64,000 bases of DNA from Streptacidiphilus albus JL83 (GTDB lineage Bacteria; Actinomycetota; Actinomycetes; Streptomycetales; Streptomycetaceae), in assembly GCF_000744705.1 (NCBI RefSeq), contig NZ_JQML01000001.1, positions 6,582,017-6,646,016 on the forward strand. Reading direction: 5' to 3'. The position numbers and the translations under genes are program-made. Each line of letters opens with the position of its first letter. The first letter of the stretch is position 1. Of this stretch, positions 15,052 to 23,264 are shown piece after piece. The notes under the pieces were generated by a model. It was not told the origin of the DNA and did not search any database. It saw only the letters and a program-made list of their open reading frames with translations.

Positions 15052-15519
15052 TCAGTCCTGCTGGGCGAAGAGCTGGAGGACCGGGACGCCGACCTTGTGC
15101 CGGGCCTGCGAGGCCCAGTCGCGGTGGAACAGGCCTTCGATCCACTGCGGTGCGGCGAGCACGATCACCTCGTCGGCGCTCACCTGCTCGACCAGCGAGG
15201 TCAGCCCCTGGAGCGGGTGCTCGGCGACCACTCGGCCGGTGGCCTCCGCGCCGGCCGCGCGCAGCTGCTGGAGGGTGTGTTCGAGTTCCGCCGCCGCCGT
15301 GGAGACCGCCACCCCGCCGTGGGGCTCGTCGTGCTCGTGGACGGCCCGGTTGAGGTAGCCGAAGGCGACGTCGTCCACGGCCCGCAGCAGCTCGTCCTGG
15401 GTGCCCCTGGGCTGCATCAGGACGTGGAAGGCGACCTTCTCGTCGCCGTGGAGGGTGGTGATCAGTTCCAGGTCGGCGTTGGAGAGGGTCTTCTCGATCA
15501 GAAGTACGGTCGTGAACAC
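15052..15519 (-). CDS. UspA-like alpha/beta protein, function unknown
   Basis: A 155-residue protein with universal-stress-protein-like secondary structure: FTTVLLIEKTL at the start, an EATGRVVAEHPLQGLTSLVEQVSADEVIVLAAP nucleotide-fold-like middle, and HRDWASQARHKVGVPVLQLF at the end. These match the UspA pattern of adEVIVL...DWA..A....gvPVL. No clear G-2x-G-9x-G-S/T ATP-binding motif is seen. It sits in line with murC on the same strand. Assignment beyond the fold is unsafe. Confidence 0.7.
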   Translation of the reverse strand: MFTTVLLIEKTLSNADLELITTLHGDEKVAFHVLMQPRGTQDELLRAVDDVAFGYLNRAVHEHDEPHGGVAVSTAAAELEHTLQQLRAAGAEATGRVVAEHPLQGLTSLVEQVSADEVIVLAAPQWIEGLFHRDWASQARHKVGVPVLQLFAQQD

Positions 15520-15564
15520 GCGTTTCCCTTCAGGCTGGCCTGCCGTACGGAGGATCAGGTTCCG

Positions 15565-16392
15565 CTAATCGGCATACGCCACGCTACGGGTGTATCGAGC
15601 AAAGAGGAAACCTTTCTCCTCAAGTAGCGCAACAAGATCCAGCCGTTCTGCCAGTGCCTCGTGCCCATGTGCGATCCGAGGTGCGTCACCGGCGGCCAGC
15701 AGCGGCGCCAGCGAGAGGCAGAGCTCGTCCAGGACCCCGGCCGCCGCCAGCTGCCCGAGCAGGCTCGGGCCGCCCTCGGCCAGCAGCCGGGTCCAGCCGC
15801 GCGCGGCGAGCGCCGCGACCGCCGCCGCCGCCTCCACCTGCTGCTCCCCGGCGATGATCACATCGGCCACCCGGGAGACCGCCGCCAGCTCCGTGGCCGG
15901 AGCGTCCGAGCAGGTCAGCACGATGGTGGGGGAGAGCGGCTCGGTGAACAGCGGCAGGCTGAGGTCGAGGTCCAGTCGGCGCGAGACCACGGCGATCACC
16001 GCTGCGGGGGCCTGCCCGCGCGCGGCGCGCGCTTCGGCGAACTCCGCGCGGGCGCGCGCCGGGCGGTAGCCCTCGGCCCGGGCGGTCTCCGCGCCGACCA
16101 GGACGACGTCCGCCAGCGCCCGCAGCACCCCGAAGATCCGCTTGTCGGCCTCCGAGGACAGCCCGTCGGACAGCCCGTCCAGCCGGGCCGCGCCGTCGAC
16201 GCTGGAGACCATGTTGGCGCGCAGCCACGGGGTCCCCGGGCCGTCGGCCGAGGCGGCGGTGGACGCCGGGTAGGCGTAGACCTCGGCCAGCCCCGCCAGG
16301 GTGGAGAGATCCGGGGTGGAGGAGGCCGGCGCGGTGGTGCGCTCGGTGGTGAGGTCCGTCACATCAAGGCCCGTAGGCAGCAGTCGGCGCAT
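15565..16392 (-). CDS. Pyrimidine reductase / RibD C-terminal domain protein
   Basis: A 275-residue dihydrofolate-reductase-like protein of the RibD_C family. NMVSSVDGAARLDGLSDGLSSEADKRIFGVLRALADVVLVGAETARAEGYRP is the diagnostic nucleotide- and substrate-binding stretch, and LLAEGGPSLLGQLAAAGVLDELCLSLAPLL is the C-terminal family signature. It would reduce a ribosylated pyrimidine or a related cofactor precursor with NADPH. No other riboflavin gene is nearby, so the physiological substrate is open. ATG 16392 is taken as the start. It diverges from the ZapE-like gene by only 45 bp. Confidence 0.87.
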   Translation of the reverse strand: MRRLLPTGLDVTDLTTERTTAPASSTPDLSTLAGLAEVYAYPASTAASADGPGTPWLRANMVSSVDGAARLDGLSDGLSSEADKRIFGVLRALADVVLVGAETARAEGYRPARARAEFAEARAARGQAPAAVIAVVSRRLDLDLSLPLFTEPLSPTIVLTCSDAPATELAAVSRVADVIIAGEQQVEAAAAVAALAARGWTRLLAEGGPSLLGQLAAAGVLDELCLSLAPLLAAGDAPRIAHGHEALAERLDLVALLEEKGFLFARYTRSVAYAD

Positions 16393-16437
16393 AGTCGGGA
16401 GTCTTCCACGCGGGCGCGCGCCGTACTCTTGGGTACC

Positions 16438-17520
16438 GTGCCTGCTGCCGAACTGACGATCACCCGCCCCGGTGACGCGATAGCCCTGACCACCCGCCTG
16501 CCGGTGGTGCCCGTGGGCCGGATGGTCGCCGAGATGACGCCGCCGCCGCGCTTCCTGGAGGCGCGTTTCAGCACCTACATCCCGGACCCGGCGCAGCCCA
16601 GCCAGACCGAGGCCGTCCGCATCCTGGAGGACTTCGCCGCGACGCTGGGCCGTTCCGGTGGCGACCGCGGCGGCCGCGGTGCCCGGAGGCGCTGGTTCGG
16701 CCGCGCCGCCGCCGCGCCCTCCGGCCCCGGCGGGATCTACCTCGACGGCGGCTACGGCGTCGGCAAGACCCACCTGCTGGCCTCGCTCTGGCACGCCGCC
16801 CCCGGCCCTAAGGCCTTCGGCACCTTCGTGGAGCTGACCAACCTGGTCGGCGCGCTCGGCTTCCAGCAGGCCGTCGCCGCCCTCTCCGGGCACAGCCTGC
16901 TCTGCATCGACGAGTTCGAGCTCGACGACCCCGGTGACACGGTCCTGGTCTCCACCCTGCTCAGCCGGCTGGCCGAGGCCGGGGTCAAGCTCGCGGCCAC
17001 CTCCAACACCCTCCCCGGCAGGCTCGGCGAGGGCCGGTTCGCCGCCGCCGACTTCCTCCGGGAGATACAGGGGCTCTCCTCGCGCTTCCGCAGCGTCCGG
17101 ATCGACGGCCAGGACTACCGGCACCGGGGCCTGCCGGAGGCCCCCGCGCCCTACGGCGACGACGTGGTGGCCGCCACCGCCGCCCGGATCGGCCCCGGGG
17201 CCTCCCTGGACGGCTTCGGCGAGCTACTGGCACACCTCGCCGTGGTCCACCCGAGCAAGTACGGAGCGCTGCTGGACGGCGTCGAGGCGGTCTGCCTGAC
17301 CGGTGTGCGACCGGTCGAGGACCAGAGCACGGCGCTGCGGCTGGTGGTGCTGGCGGACCGGATGTACGACCGGGAGCTGCCGGTGATCGCCTCCGGCACC
17401 CCCTTCGACCAGATCTTCGGCCCGGAGATGCTGAACGGTGGCTACCGCAAGAAGTACCTGCGCGCGGTGTCGCGGCTGGTGGCCCTGGCCCGGGACAGCG
17501 GCAAGGTCGCCGCGGGCTGA
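16438..17520 (+). CDS. zapE: ZapE/AFG1-like cell-division ATPase
   Basis: A 360-residue AFG1-family P-loop ATPase. Walker A is [10 protein letters not shown] and Walker B is LLCIDEFEL. Segments such as [26 protein letters not shown] and RRFSRF-like [16 protein letters not shown] support the family. An Arg/Gly-rich insertion precedes Walker A. GTG 16438 is the only start just upstream of the conserved region. No ribosome-binding site fits and a TACTCT-like -10 lies within about 15 bp, so the mRNA may be leaderless. The actinobacterial role is inferred from E. coli ZapE, an FtsZ-associated protein. Confidence 0.85.
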   Translation: MPAAELTITRPGDAIALTTRLPVVPVGRMVAEMTPPPRFLEARFSTYIPDPAQPSQTEAVRILEDFAATLGRSGGDRGGRGARRRWFGRAAAAPSGPGGIYLDGGYGVGKTHLLASLWHAAPGPKAFGTFVELTNLVGALGFQQAVAALSGHSLLCIDEFELDDPGDTVLVSTLLSRLAEAGVKLAATSNTLPGRLGEGRFAAADFLREIQGLSSRFRSVRIDGQDYRHRGLPEAPAPYGDDVVAATAARIGPGASLDGFGELLAHLAVVHPSKYGALLDGVEAVCLTGVRPVEDQSTALRLVVLADRMYDRELPVIASGTPFDQIFGPEMLNGGYRKKYLRAVSRLVALARDSGKVAAG

Positions 17521-17532
17521 GCCGGCGGCGGT

Positions 17533-17552
17533 CCGGACCGGGGCCGGTCCGG
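17533..17552 (+). terminator. Hairpin after the ZapE-like gene
   Basis: CCGGACCGG, two bases, CCGGTCCGG: a perfect 9-bp stem 12 bp after the stop at 17520 and before uvrB. The two-base centre means about 8 bp actually pair. There is no U-tract. Confidence 0.5.
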
Positions 17553-17609
17553 CAGCGGTCGGACCGGGGCTGCGGCCGATTGTCAGTGGCGGGTCGTACG
17601 GTTGGTGGC

Positions 17610-19718
17610 GTGAGACCCATCACCGATCTTGAGCGAACAGTGGCGCCTTTCGAGGTCGTCAGCCCCTACCAGCCCAGCGGCGACCAGCCCACCGCCATCG
17701 CCGATCTGGAACGCCGCATCCGGGCCGGCGAGAAGGACGTCGTCCTGCTCGGCGCGACCGGTACCGGCAAGTCCGCCACCACCGCCTGGATGATCGAGAA
17801 ACTCCAGCGGCCGACCCTGGTGATGGCGCCGAACAAGACGCTGGCCGCACAGCTCGCCAACGAGTTCCGCGAGCTGCTGCCCAACAACGCCGTCGAGTAC
17901 TTCGTCTCGTACTACGACTACTACCAGCCCGAGGCGTACATCGCCCAGACCGACACCTACATCGAGAAGGACTCCTCCATCAACGAGGAGGTCGAGCGGC
18001 TCCGCCACTCGGCCACCAACTCGCTGCTGACCCGGCGCGACGTGATCGTGGTCGCCTCGGTGTCCTGCATCTACGGCCTCGGCACCCCGCAGGAGTACGT
18101 CGACCGGATGGTCCGGCTCAAGGTCGGCGCGGAGATCGACCGCGACGCGCTGCTGCGCCGCTTCGTCGACATCCAGTACGCCCGCAACGACGTCGCCTTC
18201 ACCCGGGGCACCTTCCGGGTGCGCGGGGACACCATCGAGATCTTCCCGGTCTACGAGGAGCTCGCGGTCCGGATCGAGATGTTCGGCGACGAGATCGAGG
18301 CGCTGACCACGCTGCACCCGCTCACCGGCGAGGTCATCAGCGAGGACGACGAGCTCTACGTCTTCCCGGCCTCGCACTATGTGGCGGGACCGGAGCGGAT
18401 GGAGCGCGCCATCGCCGGGATCGAGGCGGAGCTGGAGCAGTCCCTCGCCACCATGGAGAAGCAGGGCAAGCTGCTGGAGGCCCAGCGGCTGCGGATGCGC
18501 ACCACCTACGACATCGAGATGATGCGGCAGATCGGCACCTGCTCCGGCATCGAGAACTACTCCCGGCACATCGACGGCCGCGAGGCCGGCACCGCGCCGA
18601 ACACCCTGATGGACTTCTTCCCGGAGGACTTCCTCCTGGTGATCGACGAGTCCCATGTCACCGTCCCGCAGATCGGCGCGATGTACGAGGGCGACGCCTC
18701 CCGCAAGCGCGCCCTGGTCGAGCACGGCTTCCGGCTGCCCTCGGCGATGGACAACCGCCCGCTGAAGTGGGAGGAGTTCCTGGAGCGGATCGGCCAGACC
18801 GTCTACCTCTCGGCCACCCCGGGACCCTTCGAACTCTCGCGCGGCGACGGCCAGGTCGACCAGATCATCCGCCCGACCGGGCTGATCGACCCGGAGATCG
18901 TGCTCAAGCCGACCGAGGGCCAGATCGACGACCTGGTCCACGAGATCCGGCTGCGGGTCGAGAAGGACGAGCGGGTGCTGGTCACCACCCTCACCAAGAA
19001 GATGTCCGAGGACCTCACCGACTACCTGCTCAACCTCGACATCCGGGTCAGGTACCTGCACAGCGACATCGACACCCTGCGCCGGGTCGAGCTGCTGCGC
19101 GAGCTCCGGGCCGGCGAGTACGACGTCCTGGTCGGCATCAACCTGCTCCGCGAGGGGCTGGACCTGCCCGAGGTCTCGCTGGTCGCGATCCTGGACGCCG
19201 ACAAGGAGGGCTTCCTCCGCTCCGGGACCTCGCTGATCCAGACCATCGGCCGGGCCGCCCGCAACGTCTCCGGCCAGGTCCACATGTACGCGGACCGGAT
19301 CACCCCGGCGATGGAGAAGGCCATCAGCGAGACCAACCGCCGACGCGAGATCCAGCAGGCGTACAACACCGAGCACGGGATCGACCCGCAGCCGCTGCGG
19401 AAGAAGATCGGCGACATCCTGGACTCCATCGCCCGCGAGGACATCGACACCGGCGAGCTGCTGAGCACCGGCTACCGGCAGGGCGGCGGGCGCGGCGGCC
19501 AGGGGGGCAAGGCGCCGGTCCCGGCGCTGGGCGCGGCGGCCAAGCGGGACGCCAAGGGTCTGCCGGCGGCCGAGTTGGCGGACCTGATCGGCGAACTGAC
19601 GGAACGGATGCACACGGCCGCCGCCGAGCTGCAGTTCGAAGTGGCGGCCCGGTTGCGCGACGAGGTCAACGAACTGAAGAAGGAGCTGCGGCAGATGCGC
19701 GAGGCGGGAATGGCCTGA
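17610..19718 (+). CDS. uvrB: UvrABC excinuclease subunit B
   Basis: A 702-residue DNA-damage recognition helicase subunit of nucleotide-excision repair. The start GTG 17610 gives [27 protein letters not shown], which is family-typical, and a frame extension to 17580 is unsupported. Walker A is [14 protein letters not shown], the beta-hairpin wedge is [30 protein letters not shown] is the Walker B box, and a C-terminal UVR domain ([28 protein letters not shown]) binds UvrC. A Gly-rich linker precedes it. No LexA box was seen upstream. Confidence 0.97.
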   Translation: MRPITDLERTVAPFEVVSPYQPSGDQPTAIADLERRIRAGEKDVVLLGATGTGKSATTAWMIEKLQRPTLVMAPNKTLAAQLANEFRELLPNNAVEYFVSYYDYYQPEAYIAQTDTYIEKDSSINEEVERLRHSATNSLLTRRDVIVVASVSCIYGLGTPQEYVDRMVRLKVGAEIDRDALLRRFVDIQYARNDVAFTRGTFRVRGDTIEIFPVYEELAVRIEMFGDEIEALTTLHPLTGEVISEDDELYVFPASHYVAGPERMERAIAGIEAELEQSLATMEKQGKLLEAQRLRMRTTYDIEMMRQIGTCSGIENYSRHIDGREAGTAPNTLMDFFPEDFLLVIDESHVTVPQIGAMYEGDASRKRALVEHGFRLPSAMDNRPLKWEEFLERIGQTVYLSATPGPFELSRGDGQVDQIIRPTGLIDPEIVLKPTEGQIDDLVHEIRLRVEKDERVLVTTLTKKMSEDLTDYLLNLDIRVRYLHSDIDTLRRVELLRELRAGEYDVLVGINLLREGLDLPEVSLVAILDADKEGFLRSGTSLIQTIGRAARNVSGQVHMYADRITPAMEKAISETNRRREIQQAYNTEHGIDPQPLRKKIGDILDSIAREDIDTGELLSTGYRQGGGRGGQGGKAPVPALGAAAKRDAKGLPAAELADLIGELTERMHTAAAELQFEVAARLRDEVNELKKELRQMREAGMA

Positions 19719-19810
19719 GTCGGCGATCCCGTCGGCAACCAGGACTGCGTAAGGTTCATCCTTGAGGATGGCGGCGACGGAGCCGAAGGCTGGACGGGGA
19801 GGGCAGCACC

Positions 19811-20389
19811 ATGTCGGTGAGCCTGAGCAAGGGACAGAGCGTCAGCCTGCAGAAGGCCGGCGGCGGATCGCTCGCCGTGGTGCGGATGGGCCTCGGCTGG
19901 GAGGCCGCTCCGCGCAGGGGCCTCTTCGGCAGACGCGCCCGCCAGATCGACCTGGACGCCTCCGCGGTGATGTACGCCGACCGCCGCCTCGCCGACGTGG
20001 TCTTCTTCCAGCACCTGGTCAGCAACGACGGATCGGTCCGGCACACCGGCGACAACCTGACCGGTGGCGCGGGCGGGGAGGACGACGAGTCGATCCTGGT
20101 CGACCTCGCCCGCGTCCCGGAGCACGTCAACCAGATCGTGTTCACGGTGAACTCCTACACCGGCCAGAGCTTCGCCGAGGTGCGGAAGGCCCACTGCCGA
20201 CTGGTGGACGAGACCACCGGGCAGGAGCTGGCCCGCTACAGCCTCGGCGGCGGCGGGGAGCACACCGGGCAGGTGATGGCCAAGGTGGTCCGGGACGAGG
20301 CGGGGGGCTGGCAGATGGCGGCGATCGGCGCGCCCGCGCGCGGGCGGACGTTCCAGGAGATGCTGCCCGCCATCGAGCCCTTCCTCTGA
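19811..20389 (+). CDS. TerD-family calcium-binding stress protein
   Basis: A 192-residue TerD-domain protein of the tellurite-resistance/stress family. MSVSLSKGQSVSLQK is the typical opening. LGWEAAP, DLDASAVMYADRR and HTGDNLTGGAGGEDDESILVDLARVPEHVNQIVFTVNSYTGQSFAEVRKAHCRLVD carry the acidic calcium-binding loops. A GGGGAGGGCAGCACC ribosome-binding sequence precedes ATG 19811. The next gene encodes TerC, which commonly accompanies TerD proteins, although the riboswitch between them indicates separate control. Confidence 0.92.
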   Translation: MSVSLSKGQSVSLQKAGGGSLAVVRMGLGWEAAPRRGLFGRRARQIDLDASAVMYADRRLADVVFFQHLVSNDGSVRHTGDNLTGGAGGEDDESILVDLARVPEHVNQIVFTVNSYTGQSFAEVRKAHCRLVDETTGQELARYSLGGGGEHTGQVMAKVVRDEAGGWQMAAIGAPARGRTFQEMLPAIEPFL

Positions 20390-20452
20390 CGCCCCGGGCC
20401 CCTGACGTCCCGTGCCGCTGACGATCTGGGTCCCTGACGGCCGTGTCGATTC

Positions 20453-20481
20453 TTATCCGGCCATTACCCTGCTGTTACCCT
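20453..20481 (+). promoter_or_regulatory. Promoter for the riboswitch-terC transcript
   Basis: A -35-like TTATCC at 20453-20458, a 17-base spacer and a -10 TACCCT at 20476-20481 predict transcription starting near 20488. That is exactly at the 5' edge of the yybP-ykoY fold, which supports both calls. Confidence 0.5.
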
Positions 20482-20486
20482 GTTCG

Positions 20487-20630
20487 GACGGAGGGGAGTA
20501 CCCCCGCTGTCCTCACGGACAGCGCGACGCCCTCGTCAGCACGGCGGTCCCCTGCGGCCGTCCGGTGACGTCGACCCTGCAGCGTACGGACGGTCCCCGT
20601 CCGGAGCGGCGGGGCGGGAGAGACCTCCGG
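20487..20630 (+). ncRNA. yybP-ykoY (Mn2+) riboswitch
   Basis: The leader of terC carries the two conserved arms of the yybP-ykoY class. CGGAGG-GGAGTA (20489-20500) at the 5' end and GAGAGA-CCTCCG (20618-20629) at the 3' end form P1 (CGGAGG with CCTCCG) with the hallmark GGAGUA and AGAGACC internal loops. A GC-rich helix with a CGTCAGCACGG-type stretch and a TGACGTCGACC stretch lies between. The class binds Mn2+ and commonly precedes TerC/Alx-type membrane proteins, as here. Calling the class rests on pattern recognition and was not checked against a covariance model. Confidence 0.85.
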
Positions 20631-20653
20631 CAGCAGCTCTGTCCTGCCGGAGG
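20624..20653 (+). promoter_or_regulatory. Shine-Dalgarno-sequestering alternative hairpin of the riboswitch
   Basis: CCTCCGGCAG (20624-20633) and CTGCCGGAGG (20644-20653) form a perfect 10-bp stem with a 10-base loop. The 3' arm contains the GGAGG ribosome-binding site of terC (ATG 20665). The 5' arm is also the 3' strand of riboswitch P1. The two structures are mutually exclusive, predicting translational ON switching: metal-stabilised P1 frees the ribosome-binding site. Confidence 0.8.
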
Positions 20654-20664
20654 AACGAATCGTC

Positions 20665-21675
20665 ATGAACGTCTCCCTGTCCATGTGGGCCATCACTGTC
20701 GGGGTGCTCATCGCCCTCATCGCCGTCGACTTCCTGATCGGCGGGCGCAAGGCGCACGAGGTCTCGCTCAAGGAGGCGGGGACCTGGTCCGCCGTCTGGA
20801 TCGCCCTGGCCCTCGGCTTCGGCGGCTTCCTCTGGTGGCACTCGGGAGCCACCCCGGCCGGTCAGTTCTTCGCCGGCTACGTCACCGAGAAGTCGCTCAG
20901 CGTCGACAACCTCTTCGTCTTCGTGCTGATCATGGCGAAGTTCGCGGTGCCGACCCGCTACCAGCAGCGGGTGCTGATGATCGGGGTGCTGATAGCGCTG
21001 GTGCTGCGCGCGGTCTTCATCGCCGCCGGGGCCACGCTGATCGCGAGCTTCTCCTGGATCTTCTTCCTCTTCGGGGCGTTCCTGGTGTGGACCGCCTGGA
21101 AGCTGATCAAGGAGGCCCGGGCGGAGCACTCCGGTACCGGTGCGGCCGAGCAGCCCGAGGCCGACTTCCAGGAGAACCGGCTGCTGCGGGCGGTCGAGAG
21201 GCGCTTCCCGACCACCGACGACTACCGGGGCACCCGGCTGACCGTGGTCGAGGGCGGCCGGCGGCTGATGACGCCGATGCTGGTCGTCGTGCTGGCGATC
21301 GGCAGCACCGACGTCCTGTTCGCGATGGACTCGATCCCGGCGATCTTCGGCCTGACCCAGGACGCCTACATCGTCTTCACCGCCAACGCCTTCGCCCTGA
21401 TGGGCCTGCGCCAGCTGTACTTCCTGATCGGCGGCCTGCTGAAGCGGCTGGTCCACCTCTCCTACGGGCTGTCGGTGATCCTCGGCTTCATCGGCGTGAA
21501 GCTGCTGCTGCACGCGCTGCACGAGAACGGGGTGCCCGCCGCGCCGGAGATCGGGATCCCGTTCTCGCTGGGCTTCATCGTGCTGGTGCTCGCGGTCACC
21601 ACGACCACCAGCCTGATCGCCTCCCGCCGACGCGCGTCGGCCCGGACGGAGATCCCGTCCGGGCCGACCGACTGA
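20665..21675 (+). CDS. TerC/Alx-family metal-homeostasis membrane protein
   Basis: A 336-residue integral membrane protein with about eight hydrophobic helices (for example MWAITVGVLIALIAVDFLIGG, RVLMIGVLIALVLRAVFIAAG and FSLGFIVLVLAV). TerC signatures are EKSLSVDNLFVFVLIMAKF and, in the second half, STDVLFAMDSIPAIFGLTQDAYIVFTANAFALMGLRQLYF, with Asp residues inside helices suited to metal transport. This family includes Mn2+ exporters such as Alx and MeeF/MeeY-type proteins. The Mn2+ riboswitch upstream makes Mn2+ efflux or supply of Mn to exoenzymes the best role. Confidence 0.92.
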   Translation: MNVSLSMWAITVGVLIALIAVDFLIGGRKAHEVSLKEAGTWSAVWIALALGFGGFLWWHSGATPAGQFFAGYVTEKSLSVDNLFVFVLIMAKFAVPTRYQQRVLMIGVLIALVLRAVFIAAGATLIASFSWIFFLFGAFLVWTAWKLIKEARAEHSGTGAAEQPEADFQENRLLRAVERRFPTTDDYRGTRLTVVEGGRRLMTPMLVVVLAIGSTDVLFAMDSIPAIFGLTQDAYIVFTANAFALMGLRQLYFLIGGLLKRLVHLSYGLSVILGFIGVKLLLHALHENGVPAAPEIGIPFSLGFIVLVLAVTTTTSLIASRRRASARTEIPSGPTD

Positions 21676-21686
21676 CCCTCGGTCAG
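21672..21686. terminator. Short hairpin between convergent genes
   Basis: CTGACC-CTC-GGTCAG lies between the stops of terC (21675) and the secreted-protein gene (21683, minus strand). A six-bp stem is weak, but it is the only candidate terminator in an 8-bp intergenic gap. Confidence 0.35.
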
Positions 21687-23119
21687 ACCACGATCTTGCT
21701 CAGGTCGGGGGCGCCCTTGGTGCCGCTGCCCGAGAACTCGATGGTGTTGGAGCTGCCGGTCTTCAGCTGGACGGTCACGCTGTAGCTGCCGATCACGCTG
21801 TAGCTGCTGGCGGAGGTCTCCGGGAAGTTCACCGTCTGGCTGCTGCCGTTGACGGTGATCACGGCGGGCTTCGCCGCACCCACGGCGAGGTAGTACACCG
21901 TCATGGTGTAGCTGCCGGAAGCGGACTCGGAGACATCGGCGAAGGTCACCGTGCCGGCACCGCCGCCGCCGACGCTGCTGACCTTCTCCCCGCCGGTGCA
22001 GGCGGTGCAGCTGTTGGCGTCGGCGCTGCCGCCCAGGCTCGCCGAGGCGGCCAGGTAGGTACGGCCGCCGGCGGGCGCGGTCGCCGTGGAGCTGGGACTG
22101 GCGGACGCGCTGGCGCTGGCGGAGGCACTGGCGCTGGCGGACGCGCTGGAGCTGGCGGACGGGCTGGAGCTGGAGCCGGGGCCGGAGATCACCAGGGTCG
22201 GGAAGGTCCACTGCGCCGAGGCGCTGGAGCAACTGCCGGTCTTCAGCGTGGCCCCGGAGGCCTGGTAGCACTTCTTGCCGGTCTGGATGTCCGACATGGT
22301 GCCGTTGGGATTCTGCGACCACTGTTGACCCGGCCCGCCGGTGCAGGTGTCGAGGACGAGGCTGCTGCTCCCGGACTCGTCCGCGCACAGGCCGTTGAGC
22401 TGGAGGAAGGTGCCGTCGAAGATGAACTGCTGTTCGGCCGAGCCATTGCAGGCCGCCATGTCGAGTTTGACGCCGTTGCTCTTGCTGTCACCCGGATCGT
22501 CGATGCAGGTGCCGGTCGAGTTGTTCTTCCACTGCCCGAGCGTGGTCGTCGGTTTGGCCCCGCCGTAGCAGGCGTTGGTGCTGGTGTTGAAGATCGGGGT
22601 GGGGTCGTAGGTCTCGGTCGACGGCGGGTCGACGACCGCGGACTCCATGAACGGGGAGCCGTTCGCGTTGCTCTTGGTCAGCGCGTCCTCGCAGTCGATC
22701 GCGGCCATGGCGTTGCCGCCCTGGCCACCGAGCCAGAGGTCGAAGTGCCAGAGGTTGGGGCCGCCGTCGGGGCCCTGGCCGGACCAGTCGGCGTCGCACT
22801 CCCCGCAGTCGTCCTCCATGATGAAGTACTTCTCGACCCGGGGGACGTAGATGATCGTCCCGGGGGCGAGCTCCGACTTGTCGGTGGCGAAGGTGATCGG
22901 GTCGGCGTAGGTGCCGGTGCCGCCCGCCGTCTGGTGGATCTGCGGGTAGGCGATGGCCGAACCGGGCGGGGTGTTGTCCCAGTAGCCGTAGAACGTCAGA
23001 TAGGCCTGCTGGGTGGTGGACGCGCCGGCGGTGGGCGCGCCCATCAGCATGGCGGCGACGGCAGTCAGCAGGGCTGTGCAGAGGGTGAGCACGGTTGCGG
23101 TGAGCGTACGTCTGCGCAC
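21683..23119 (-). CDS. Secreted double-psi-beta-barrel / ricin-lectin / carbohydrate-binding module protein
   Basis: A 478-residue exported protein. The Sec signal peptide is MRRRTLTATVLTLCTALLTAVAAM with a cleavage-like AGA-S. Residues about 38-155 look like a double-psi beta-barrel (expansin/RlpA-like: FYGYWDNTPP, ELAPGTIIYVPRVEKYFIMEDDCGEC, WHFDLWLGG). A ricin-type lectin with three QxW-like repeats (AEQQFIF, GQQWSQN, SAQWTF) follows. After a Ser-Ala linker comes a CBM6/35-like galactose-binding-like domain. No catalytic glycosidase is seen. It probably binds or loosens polysaccharide outside the cell. Confidence 0.82.
   Translation of the reverse strand: MRRRTLTATVLTLCTALLTAVAAMLMGAPTAGASTTQQAYLTFYGYWDNTPPGSAIAYPQIHQTAGGTGTYADPITFATDKSELAPGTIIYVPRVEKYFIMEDDCGECDADWSGQGPDGGPNLWHFDLWLGGQGGNAMAAIDCEDALTKSNANGSPFMESAVVDPPSTETYDPTPIFNTSTNACYGGAKPTTTLGQWKNNSTGTCIDDPGDSKSNGVKLDMAACNGSAEQQFIFDGTFLQLNGLCADESGSSSLVLDTCTGGPGQQWSQNPNGTMSDIQTGKKCYQASGATLKTGSCSSASAQWTFPTLVISGPGSSSSPSASSSASASASASASASASASPSSTATAPAGGRTYLAASASLGGSADANSCTACTGGEKVSSVGGGGAGTVTFADVSESASGSYTMTVYYLAVGAAKPAVITVNGSSQTVNFPETSASSYSVIGSYSVTVQLKTGSSNTIEFSGSGTKGAPDLSKIVV
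22085..22175. repeat. Ser-Ala linker-coding repeat
   Basis: Alternating GCTGGCGGACGC/GCTGGCG units (minus strand) encode an SAS/SAA-type dipeptide linker between the ricin lectin and the C-terminal module of the secreted protein. Such DNA is prone to slippage, so linker length probably varies among strains. Confidence 0.75.
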
Positions 23120-23195
23120 GGTGCCTCCATGATTGACCGGGGTCGTACAACGTGGGTGCCAGCGTCGGCCCGGGGGGTCGCCAAGTCAAGGTCTT

Positions 23196-23214
23196 GTTAG
23201 GAAGCTTTTCTAAC
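23196..23214. promoter_or_regulatory. GTTAGGAAGCTTTTCTAAC dyad upstream of the secreted protein
   Basis: A near-palindrome (GTTAG...CTAAC arms, one mismatch inside) centred about 85 bp upstream of the start at 23119, in an AT-rich island unusual for this genome. It is placed as an operator or promoter element. No regulator can be named. Confidence 0.5.
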
Positions 23215-23241
23215 TTGTTTTCAATCGGTCGATTTCGAGGC

Positions 23242-23264
23242 CCGGTTGACGGTCCGTCAACCGG
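23242..23264 (-). terminator. Terminator hairpin at the LysR stop codon
   Basis: CCGGTTGACG, a 3-base loop, then CGTCAACCGG: a perfect 10-bp stem overlapping the LysR gene stop at 23257-23259. No U-run follows on the minus strand. Confidence 0.55.

Noticed and set aside
17583..19613. A 676-codon open frame opposite uvrB
   Set aside because: It is a third-position-GC shadow of uvrB and has no conserved motif.
23242..23264. CCGGTTGACG dyad considered as an operator of the LysR gene
   Set aside because: It lies at the 3' end over the stop codon, so a terminator is simpler.
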